From Primulina eburnea (taxonomy: Eukaryota; Streptophyta; Magnoliopsida; Lamiales; Gesneriaceae), in the NCBI RefSeq assembly GCF_022965805.1, contig NC_133108.1:43284051-43348050 (forward strand): a stretch of DNA of 64,000 nucleotides. Reading direction: 5' to 3'. This document shows, one piece after another, positions 49,858 to 59,069 of this stretch (positions within the stretch are counted from its first letter, which is position 1; every line of letters starts with the position of its first letter). A model generated the notes under the pieces. That model saw only the letters and a list, made by a program, of their open reading frames with translations, was not told the DNA's origin and did not search any database. Both the position numbers and the translations under genes were made by a program.

Positions 49858-49967
49858 ATGGATGAATTTCAAGGAAGTTCAAGAATTCAAGGCACATTGG
49901 TGATTCTTGATTTCACTTCTTTTTTTTTTTTATCTTACCACTGTGGTTTGTATAATAAAATTAAGCA
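49858..49967 (+). repeat. Tandem duplicate of the cystatin 3' end
   Basis: Repeats 49748-49857 with a period of 110 bp. The unit holds the last 17 codons of the cystatin and about 60 bases of 3' UTR. In the second copy the frame reads [14 protein letters not shown] then stop, so the tail is changed. It lies in the 3' UTR and should not be translated. Confidence 0.85.
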
Positions 49968-50513
49968 GTCTGCGCAGCTTTCAAGCACTTGGATTTATAA
50001 TGTTTTAAGTTGGGGATATGCATCGAACCAGAATTTTATGAATGCTAACTGCTTGATTTGTGAACAACTCTTTAAACTTTCAGTTTAGATTTTTTCTTAA
50101 ATCATGTATTGTGCAGATGGTTTGCATGTCTATGATAGTAGTGCACACAACCAAATCCGAACTCGATCAACGCTGAAATCTGAGTTATTGTGTTGATTAT
50201 ATTTGAATTGAACTAGTATTTGTATAGATCGATCTAGCTCAAAACATTCAAGTAGTTTGAATAGCTGAAAGTAACAATGACTCTTTTCTTCATTATGAAA
50301 TTATATTTCAGAGGTTGTAACAAAATAACTAACAAGATATAGTCGATTTAATCGTAATAGATAGTAAAGAGTTAAATAAGGCACGAAGTTCAGTAGCTTA
50401 ACTTGAAACTCGACCTATACATATACTTGAGATAGAAATATTGATTTTTCAGCATTCTAAGAAAGATTATCACTATTTGTACAAAATCCAAACTGAATGA
50501 ATCAACAATAATG
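49968..50513. other. Spacer after the cystatin gene
   Basis: No gene or bounded element recognised; AT-rich. Confidence 0.4.
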
Positions 50514-50770
50514 ATATTCACGGAGAATTTAGGGTCCAATTCTAGCAAGTGTCACTAGTCCAGACGCAGGTTTCGAAATTGTCTTGAGCCTAAAATCACG
50601 AACAAGACCGTTAGAAGGGGGCCAGGATGGTGTCCCGACGTAGTTCTCTCCGACGCTCAAGTCAGAGATTAAGGATATAGGTGGAGAGCAGCTAAGGGTG
50701 CTGATGAAAAATAATATAGTGAATGAATGAACCGAACACTCAAACCTGATATTTATAAGAGGGTATATGG
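50514..50770 (-). repeat. LTR-like dispersed repeat, second copy of the repeat at 1-175
   Basis: The minus strand of 50514-50690 aligns to 1-175 throughout. To the right it continues through GACGCTCAAGTCAGAG and AACCTGATATTTATAAGAGG, in the same order as 19085-19226. An open frame of 104 residues on the minus strand has no recognisable family. Likely part of an LTR retrotransposon, family not assigned. Confidence 0.5.
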
Positions 50771-51213
50771 GCCCGTGATGAATTCGTCCTCCATTTAGGC
50801 TAAGGATGGGTGAGGGATAATGGACACATGCATGGGGTATCAAATAAGATTGCGCTTAAGATAAGATCGAAATATTAGTCTGTTTTGGTGCTTTACGTAA
50901 TGTAAAAGGTTGAAAAAGTTGAGCAGTGGACACTTAAGCTTGTATGAGGGTGTAAAGATTTGATTAGTCTTAAAAAATTTCAGGTACCGATTATTGTGAT
51001 AGTTCAAATCTATATATATATTGTCCAGTACCAACTCATTTAGTCAATGGACGTGGCTAACGACAATCTTGAAATCGCATTTTGATGAGGGACTAAATTG
51101 GCGTCTCATCCACAATGTACGTCGTGAGATACGGATCAGTGTATATTTGATTGTGTAAATCAAAAGCAAATCAATTAACTTCAAGGTCTGGAAACCAAAA
51201 TCCCGCCCCTATC
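50771..51213. other. Spacer
   Basis: No gene or bounded repeat recognised. Confidence 0.4.
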
Positions 51214-51800
51214 TGTTAGAATTGTGCCTAAAAGCTTGGCCCTTTCCTTGAATCATAATAGGCTTCTGTCTCGTGTGTGTGAGGGGCAGAAGTGATGGAG
51301 GTTAACGGTTGTTAACTAATTGAAAGGGGTAGTTCTGGTTCGCGCAACACGTGGGAGAATCAGGAGAAAAGAAAGAGGAAGATTCATTCATTAATTCGGC
51401 ATCAGAGAATTCACACCCATACAGAGTGAAACAGAGATAGACGGGAGTTGAGAGAGATATAGAAATATCGAGGGAAAGAGATAGACGGGAGTTGAGAGAG
51501 ATATAGAAATATCGAGGAGAAAAAGCCTTGGTTGAAATTTCTTGTTCGCACAAAATCTTGTTTTGTAAACTCTGCATATTGTGAAAGATCCATAAAGCAA
51601 GGACGACTTTTTTTCCATAGACGTATCACGTAGGTCATATTATGGTTGAATCACGTAAATACTTTAAATTTTTATTTTCTGCGTGTGCATTCATAGCTTG
51701 TGTGTGTTGATCATAACTTGAGCATATATTTTGGAAATCGATATTATCATAAATATTCGACTCGTAGAGAAGCGAGACAATAATTCAAAAAAAAAAACCA
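51214..51800 (+). mobile_element. Probable solo LTR or LTR fragment (Copia-like)
   Basis: Begins TGTTAGAATTGTGCC, a common start of plant Copia LTRs, and has a GC-richer R-like part followed by TGAATCACGTAAATAC (about 51650), which resembles the conserved U5 region of such LTRs. No primer-binding site, second LTR or target duplication was found. Right end is uncertain. Confidence 0.4.
51433..51518. repeat. 44-bp tandem duplication inside the LTR-like element
   Basis: Two near-identical units, each beginning AGAGATAGACGGGAGTTGAG, at 51433-51476 and 51477-51518. Confidence 0.85.
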
Positions 51801-52381
51801 CTAACACTATCTTACATTAATAGTTGGAGCACACATGGTGGATGTGAATAATATGTGTTATACCATATAAATTTACATATATTTTTTATTATAAAATATT
51901 TCAATAATTTATGTAAAATTTATCTTTAAAAAATCAGAATAATCATATCTTAAATTTTTAGTTAGTTCTTTGGGGTGGTTTTTTTAGTTGATTTCTATTA
52001 TTTATAAATTTTCATGAAAATGTGAAGGACTCCAATGTTGGAAGCATGAAAATGGTTTTAAAAAAAAAATAGGAACTTGTAAGAATTGTTACTTTCTTAA
52101 TAATATAGATCAACCAAAATTCGAGTACCAAGTATAAAGATATTATAATCTGGAGAGAATAAAATAGTTTTTTTAAAAATAAATTATGTATACACAATTT
52201 AATTTGTCTTTTATAGACATCGTTTCATGCTAATAATAAGGTATTTATCATTTTATTGTTTCCAATTTAAGTCTCACACAATATTAAGTGATGTTACATG
52301 CATATTAATATTTGTTATATCATAAAAAAATCAATACAAAAATTCAATTTGTCAAAATCTTATCATATATCAAATACAAAA

Positions 52382-52562
52382 GAGTGAATCTTATGTGAAA
52401 CCATCTCACGGATCCTAATATGTGAGACGGGTCAACCCTACTCATATTCACAATAAAAGTTATACTTTTAGCATAAAAAATAATATTTTTTCATGGATGA
52501 CCTAAATAAGAGATATGTCTCATAAATAAGACATGTGAGACCGTCTCACACAAGTTTTTGTC
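52382..52562 (-). mobile_element. GAGACGGTCTC MITE with 9-bp target duplication (8 of 9)
   Basis: A 181-bp copy starting GAGTGAATCTTATGTGAAAC and ending CAAGTTTTTGTC. Flanks AATACAAAA (52373-52381) and AATACAAAG (52563-52571). Confidence 0.88.
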
Positions 52563-52628
52563 AATACAAAGTCTCATATGTAGTAGTAAATCTCACTATC
52601 TAATTGATATAAATATCGATATATAATA

Positions 52629-52810
52629 GGCAAAAACTTGTGTGAGACGGTCTCACGGGTCGTATTTGTGAGACAGATCTCTTATTTGGGTTATCCATGA
52701 AAAAATATTATTTTTTATGCTAAGATTATGACTTTTTATTGTGAATATGAGTAGGGTTGACCCGTCTCAGAGATTAAGATCTGTGAGACGGTCTCACGTG
52801 AGACACACTC
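52629..52810 (+). mobile_element. GAGACGGTCTC MITE with exact 9-bp target duplication
   Basis: A 182-bp copy starting GGCAAAAACTTGTGTGAGAC and ending GAGACACACTC. Flanked by TATATAATA on both sides (52620-52628 and 52811-52819). It lies 66 bases after an inverted copy. Confidence 0.92.
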
Positions 52811-52908
52811 TATATAATATATTGAATGTATTTAACATTATCCTCAATTCTAAGCTCATCCGTTCAATAATTTAATTTATAGATTATTTTACTATCTAAA
52901 TGTCTTAA

Positions 52909-53084
52909 CACAAAAACTCATGTAAGAAAATCTCACCGTTCAGTTTTGTGATACAAAGATTCTATTTGGTTTATTCATGAAAAAATATTATTTTTTATGT
53001 CAAATTATTTTTTGTTATAGATATAAAAAAGTTGATGCGTCTCATAAATAAATATATATGAGACTGTCTCACAAGATACCTACT
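52909..53084 (+). repeat. Diverged GAGACGGTCTC MITE copy
   Basis: Order of blocks is kept (AAAAACTCATGTAAGAAAAT, TTGGTTTATTCATGAAAAAA, AGTTGATGCGTCTCATAAAT, ATGAGACTGTCTCACAAGA) with many substitutions. Ends not fixed. Confidence 0.6.
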
Positions 53085-53510
53085 TATGTTTTAATTCATT
53101 ATGTTCTTTTTACACGATATCCAAATCCCACAACTTAGGCCAACAATATGAAAATTAAAAAAATCTAAAATTTATAATGATAAAGATGGAGGGAAAAAAA
53201 TCTTATGAAACTGTTTCAATAGTTGATTTTAGAATACGACTCTGCGACCCGATCTAGCTCGTGAAAAAGTTAATTTTTTATGCAAAAATAGTATTTTTTA
53301 CATAGATCGAATCAATTCGTCTCACGGTTGAGTATATGTGTGCAATCAGTTATAACCGAACTAACCAAACCAAAATTGCCAAAAGCAAGCCAACCAATTT
53401 TTTTTCAGTGCCAATCAAACCTATTGATTGTTTGTATACCACCGAACAAATCGATCCGATTAATAAAATAAGATATCAAAGAATTCAATTTTTTTTTTTC
53501 AAACGATGAT

Positions 53511-53645
53511 GACAAAAACTTGTGTGAGACGGTCTCACGAGTCTTATTTTGTGAGACAGATCTCTTCTTTGGGTCATCCATGAAAAATTATTATTTTTTA
53601 TTGTGAATATCGTTATGATTAACGCGTCTCACAAGAGACATACTC
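53511..53645 (+). repeat. Internally deleted GAGACGGTCTC MITE copy
   Basis: Starts GACAAAAACTTGTGTGAGAC and ends AGAGACATACTC. The inner TGCTAAGA block and part of the right arm are deleted, leaving 135 bp. Flanks AACGATGAT and AATAATGAT agree at seven of nine positions. Confidence 0.75.
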
Positions 53646-53951
53646 AATAATGATTACAAGTTTTTTCAGTTGAAACAATCTCAATAGTGAAATGAAGAAA
53701 TTTGTTTTCTTGTTAAGCTAGGGCTAATAAAATCAGGTATTATATATTTAAAACCTATTACAAAATAAAAAATTAAAGTCAAGACCCATTAAATATATTT
53801 TTGAATATATAAATGAATATAGATTTAATCAGTTTATATTTTTTTAAAAAATAAAATCGAAATCAAACCGAGTGATATTTAGAAAAAAAAAAAACATGCC
53901 GCAAGTTATCTCGATCCTCGATTACCGATATAGGGCTTTTAATCAATCCAA

Positions 53952-53959
53952 TATATAAA
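53952..53959 (+). promoter_or_regulatory. TATA box of the EF1-beta gene
   Basis: TATATAAA, 92 bases before the ATG at 54051, followed by a CT-rich leader (CTCTCTCTGTCTCTC), as is typical of plant translation-factor genes. Confidence 0.7.
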
Positions 53960-54050
53960 CCCGCGGCTGGCCTCACTCATGTCCTCTCTCTCTGTCTCTC
54001 TCCCTTCTTCCGTCTCAAGAGCTTCCCTTCTCTCTCTAAATCGATCATTA

Positions 54051-56839
54051 ATGGCCGTCACTTTCTCAGATCTGTGCACGGAAGCCGGCCTCAAGGCCCT
54101 CGATAGGTTCATCTCCGGAAAATCATACATCTGCTGGTTAATATTCCTCTTTTATTTTCAATTTATTTGGAAATCGTTTAGATTTTTTGCTTAACTGTAT
54201 AATTTTGTCCGTGGGTATCAGCGACAAGTTTACGAAAGATGATGTTAAGGTTTACGCTGCAATTTCGGAGAAACCCAGTGGAGATCTTTACCCCAATGCC
54301 AGTCAGTGGTACGAGACAATATCGACAAAGCTGGCCCCCAGGTACTTCAACCCCTCAATTGTTATGATTTGTTATTTTTTTTCAAGCACTATGATTCATC
54401 AATAAATTGAAAATGGACCATTGGAAGATTAGACGTCCTACTAATCTTAGGAAAAAACAAAAGCTGACTGCCCAATTCGGCTTAAGGTTTTGTTATTCTG
54501 GAGAAAGTATTATATTTTAATACTCGTTCAAGAAGTTTTCTACGATTCAATTTTCCTATCTGATACACGGGAATAGTTGTATGGATTAGCTTTGCTTGGT
54601 CGACAGTTTCCTGGTCTTATGACTATATTATCGGTATGCTATTGTTAATCCGTAAAAGATTGTGCAGAATTGTTCGAAGAAGCCTGGAAAGGTTGGGAAG
54701 TTGTTTACTTCGATATTTAAGCTTGTTGAAATGTCAGAATATATTTAATCTCCATATTGGTTTTCGCCAAGAATTTTTATTCACTGAAGTACCTTGAGAT
54801 TGACTTCTTATGCAGTTTATGACTCGGTATTAATCATATCTACTATTGAGTTGAATTGCTCTTTGTGCTTGTGGCATGAATAATCGTGTAGCTTTCCTGG
54901 GAAGGCTGTCGGAGTGAGCCTCTCCGGCCAACGATCCCCTACAGAGGCTGCTCCTGCCGTGGAAGCCAAGGTAGCTGCTTTTTAACTTGTTTATGTATAG
55001 AATTATATATACGATACAGAACCATAGTTTCTGTTTTTAGCAAAATTCAGTTAGTGACATAGTTGTCAAGGGCGCTTTGGGTCGTTGGGTGCTAGGTTTT
55101 GGGTTTGGATTTGGGCTATTTGTTTTAAACAAGTAATTAAAAAAAATTCATTCAGGCGCGCTTAGTGAAGTTCAAAGGCTAGTCCAGGCAAGTGCCTGAG
55201 CTCGACTTAGTGAATCGCTGCGCGAGGGATGACCCCAGGTGCAGGGTCCGTCCTGGCTTGGTGGCGCCTTTCGCCTGAGGCGCTTTCAAATATATTTTTG
55301 GTTAATGTAATATTTTATTAAATATTCACTTTTTATATGTGATTTCTAAAAGTTTATGCCAAGTGCAACCTACTTCTATAAGGCAAACCTTACGCTTGTG
55401 CCTCACTCACCATGGCCCCCTATGCGCTTTAGTGAGCTCTGAACCTAGATTACTATGCATTGGTTGCAAGTTTATCATAAGTAAGTTTTGTATCAGCTTG
55501 TTTCTTTGAAATTTCAGACACAAGCTGCCTGCACTTTTTTTGGGTTAAAAACCTTACTTTATTACTTGGACTCCCAGTGATCTCAATTTTTTCACGTGAC
55601 CTTTGATTTGAGGAGGTTTTCAGCAGGTGATTTTGTGCTTTTTTCTATGGTTTGACGGGTTTTTGAATTTGCTTTACATGTCTGTACATGTGTTGCATGA
55701 TGGTGGGAGGGGTGCCTTTGGGATATGTCAAGCTGCCTACACTTTTTTTTTTTGTAAAAACATTGCTTTATTAATTATTACTTAGACTCCTGGTGATCTC
55801 AATTTTTCACGAGACCTTTGATCCGAGGAGGTTTTTCAATAGGTGATTTTGTGCCTTTTTCAAAGGGTTGGAGGGGGTTTTGAATTTGCTTTACACGTCT
55901 GTACGTGTGTTGCATGATGATGGTGGGAGGGGGGTGCCATTGGGATATGCATTGGCTGTTCCACACTTATGACACATCTATTTTCAATTTTTTTAGTTTA
56001 ATGGATCTTGTTTCACTTTTCTGCCTTCATATAAATTTTTTTCCAGGAGGCTGCAGGAGGTGATGACGACGATGATGATCTGGATCTCTTTGGTGATGAG
56101 ACAGAGGAGGAAAAGAAGGCTGCTGAAGAGAGAGAGGCAGCTGCAAAGAAATCCGCTAAAAAGAAAGAGAGTGAGTTTAGAATAATGCAATATGAGGCTA
56201 TGAGCATAGCATAAAAAATCATTGTTCTAGGGTCATTTTGTGCTGGGTTTATTGTTTTGCAATTGGTTCTTAGATAACAGGAAATGTTGCATTTCTTGTT
56301 CACATGATGCCTATCAGTTTTTTTTGTCAACTTTTTGTACAGGAGTTTACGACATTGAATTACTGGATAAATTATTTCTCCTTTCGTTGGTGTTATTTCT
56401 CCTTTCGTTAGTGTTCTCAAGATTTGCTGATTGAATGTGGATATCCAGGTGGAAAATCCTCTGTTCTCATGGACGTGAAACCTTGGGATGATGAGACAGA
56501 CATGAAGAAGCTAGAAGAGGCCGTTCGGAGCATTGAAATGCCTGGCCTCTTGTGGGGAGCATGTATGACTTCTTCAATTTTTTATTTCCAGCCATTTTTT
56601 GTTTCTTTTTTTTTACCCGCTGACAACCAAGTTAGTAGTTTCTGTCTGAAGCTTTACTTTTCTCCCCTTGTGCAGCAAAATTGGTAGCTGTTGGATATGG
56701 AATCAAGAAACTGCAGATCATGCTTACCATAGTCGATGATCTCGTCTCGGTTGATAATCTCATTGAGGAGTATCTCACAGTCGAGCCTCGCAACGAGCAC
56801 ATCCAAAGCTGTGATATCGTGGCATTCAACAAAATCTGA
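54051..56839 (+). CDS. EF1B: Elongation factor 1-beta (eEF1B guanine-exchange subunit)
   Basis: Six exons, 54051-54136, 54222-54341, 54892-54970, 56047-56170, 56449-56562 and 56676-56839, in frame, give 228 residues. The N-terminal GST-C-like part ([20 protein letters not shown]) is followed by the linker [14 protein letters not shown] and an acidic run of six Asp leading to [16 protein letters not shown] Lys/Glu-rich stretch follows, then the exchange domain: [40 protein letters not shown], and VDNLIEEYL, ending [15 protein letters not shown]. It reloads eEF1A with GTP during peptide elongation in the cytosol. Length and composition match plant EF1-beta/beta'. Intron 3 (1.08 kb) carries a tandem duplication. 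Confidence 0.97.
55055..55460. repeat. GC-rich repeat fragment in EF1-beta intron 3
   Basis: Contains GGCGCGCTTAG, TCGCTGCGCGAGG and CGCCTTTCGCCTGAGGCGC, with ends near ACATAGTTGTCAAGGGCGC and AGATTACTATG. This looks like the plant repeats rich in GCGCCT words, probably an old transposon. The boundaries are approximate and no target duplication was found. Confidence 0.4.
55522..55950. repeat. Tandem duplication (about 208 bp) in EF1-beta intron 3
   Basis: Two units, 55522-55729 and 55730-55950, each starting AAGCTGCCT. They share GATCTCAATTTTT, GAGGAGGTTTT, TTGAATTTGCTTTAC, TGTGTTGCATGATG and GGGATATG. They differ by scattered substitutions and small insertions. Confidence 0.85.
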
Positions 56840-58335
56840 TTAGAGCCTTCTTTTGCTGTAATTTTGTTGTTGTGGTTAGCACTTTTTCTTGTCTTTGAGT
56901 TTCATATTTTTCTGCTATTTTGAGGAAGATGTGCTTTGATTAGTTCATGGACAGAAGAGGAATGAATACTTGCAAACTATTAAATTATCCAACTTGATGT
57001 GATGATTTATGAGATTAGCATGATACAATACTTCAAATTATCGATCCCTCTACACAAAAGGTTTGTGATTTTTGTTAAATAAACTTTAATAATATTTTCT
57101 TAAGATGTTTTTCTTCATGACAAATAATGAGCAAGCCCACGTTGCACTTTGAGTTGATGGTAACCAAATTGGGATCATGGTGAGTGCCGTTTAATTGGAT
57201 GAATGTGATTTGATGTGTTAAAAGTTGTGTGATTATTAGATGTCATTTGATGTGATAAAAGTTGGGCGATTATTAAAATGTTTGAATTGAAAGTGAAATG
57301 ATAATGATAATATGTTTAGGTTGATTGATTAAATTTGAGTTGATATAAGGTGGTAAAGTTGGATTATTGATGCAAAATCAAGCGAACCAAACGAGTATTT
57401 AAGGGTATGATTTATTAATAATATATTGTCTCATTTTTGTAGTGAGTTGGTGCGACAACGGGAAAAAAATGAGATTGCTCCTTGTGGAGTTTTTGTATTC
57501 AAATTGTCTCTTTCTGAAGGAAAAAATGATTAACAATCCCACCTAATACCTATAGATAACCACCTTGGATTCCTCGGAGAGCAGTCATCCATGTTGAGTT
57601 TAGAGGACCCAAAAGGAGGCGAATAACTCCTTGCACTAAAAGTGAAGCTATGGCAGTAAACAAATAATCTCTCCGCTAGTAAAACTTGAGCAACCCCCAC
57701 GAATATACATGAGATGTAATAGCACAAATTATTCGAGAAGCACAGCACTTGATATTCTTATGCTTGGGATTATTTCGGCCCTTCCATGGGAACAAGAGAA
57801 TAAGAAATGAAATAATCTCTTTGACGTGCCCCTCCCTTTTGATGCCACACTTTGCCATTCTTCCAACCTCCCAACCCAGCAAAACGTTGAACGCCAGGAA
57901 GACGAGCAAAATGGTTCCATTCCTGAAACACAGTCTCACTGATAAATAACATTTCATCAACTGTTTCTTAATAATAACTTTGATCGATTAAGTTTTATAA
58001 ACGATCTACAAATTCTTTTCTCGATGAATTCCTATTACTTTCAATAATAACAAATTGTATTAAACTCGTTGCTTCTGATTTATTTTATTTTCAAGATCTT
58101 TTTTTAAACGAATCATCTCATAGCACGTCTATTAATAGATAGTCCATATTCCTTGAGGAAGAATACATAAAGATTGTGAAGTTAGATGCTTGCTAAAGGA
58201 CTAATAGTGTTAAAATTGACACTATTGGAAAAAGAGAATAAGAGACATCAAGCAGAAGTAGGCAACAATCAACATTCAGAAGAAGCGGTAAAATGTCAAG
58301 TGAACTTTATGGACATACAAGAGCAACTAAAAAAA
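56840..58335. other. Spacer after EF1-beta, with an unassigned GC-richer block
   Basis: EF1-beta 3' UTR likely reaches about 57000. The block at about 57540-57960 is less AT-rich than its flanks and has overlapping open frames on the minus strand (one reads FQEWNHFARLPGVQRFAGLG). It fits no protein family I recognise. It may be inserted organelle DNA or an old element. The rest is AT-rich spacer; 57180-57420 may hold an old MITE. Confidence 0.35.
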
Positions 58336-58518
58336 GAGTAGGGTCTCATGTGAGATCGTCTCACGGATCATAATCTGTGAGACGGGTCAACTCTAACCAT
58401 ATTCACAATAAAAAGTAATACACTTAGCATAAAAAGTAATAATTTTTCATGGATAACCCAAATAAGAGATCCGTCTAACAAATACGACTCGTAAGATCGT
58501 CTCACACAAGTTTTTACC
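58336..58518 (-). mobile_element. GAGACGGTCTC MITE with 9-bp target duplication (8 of 9)
   Basis: A 183-bp copy starting GAGTAGGGTCTCATGTGAGA and ending CAAGTTTTTACC. Flanks CTAAAAAAA (58327-58335) and CTAAAAATA (58519-58527). Confidence 0.85.
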
Positions 58519-59069
58519 CTAAAAATATGCATATTATTTGACAAGGACTTGATCCATGATATTTTTTAAGTGTGTTGTCTCCCCTTATTCGAAATATTTA
58601 AATAGTTAATTCATATCACGGAACAAAAAAAGATTTATTTAAAAATATAATTTAATTATTTTTCAAAGATTTTTATATGCTTATTAACCTTTTTTTTTTT
58701 CATACCAAACATGAATTATGATAGATGTAGGAACTACTAATAATATATTTGTAAATATAAAACGTGCGTCTTAATATAGCACCATAATTTAATTGTTTAT
58801 ATAAATTAGAAATCCCTACTATTCTAAGAATTTGATTAAAGCAAACTTAATATAGTCTCTTTGTTTGTACAAAATATCATATTTACAGATATAAATTCAA
58901 TAATTTTATATTTTCAGACTAATTTTATTCTAGAAAATGCACAGTATGTCATGATTTCATCTGCTTGTTTAGAATCATCATTATTATTATTATTATTATT
59001 ATCGCGTGCCTTGGATCTTCGGGCGTTTAAAGAAAACCCTACCCCCAAATTTCTTCTCAGCACATCACT
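58519..59069. promoter_or_regulatory. Promoter and leader region of the UBA2-like gene
   Basis: AT-rich. A TTA microsatellite (about seven units) lies at 58981-59002, 68 to 89 bases before the ATG and probably in the 5' UTR or core promoter. No distinct TATA box chosen. Confidence 0.45.

Noticed and set aside
50529..50843. 104-codon minus-strand open frame
   Set aside because: Overlaps the LTR-like repeat also found at 1-175, where the frame is not kept.
52382..52810. Reading the GTGAGACGGTCTCAC palindromes as protein operators or a CRISPR-like array
   Set aside because: They are parts of dispersed MITE copies with 9-bp target duplications in a plant genome, without regular spacers or cas genes.
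57180..57420. Possible MITE with CGTTTAATTGG and ACCAAACG ends
   Set aside because: Ends match only weakly and no target duplication was found.
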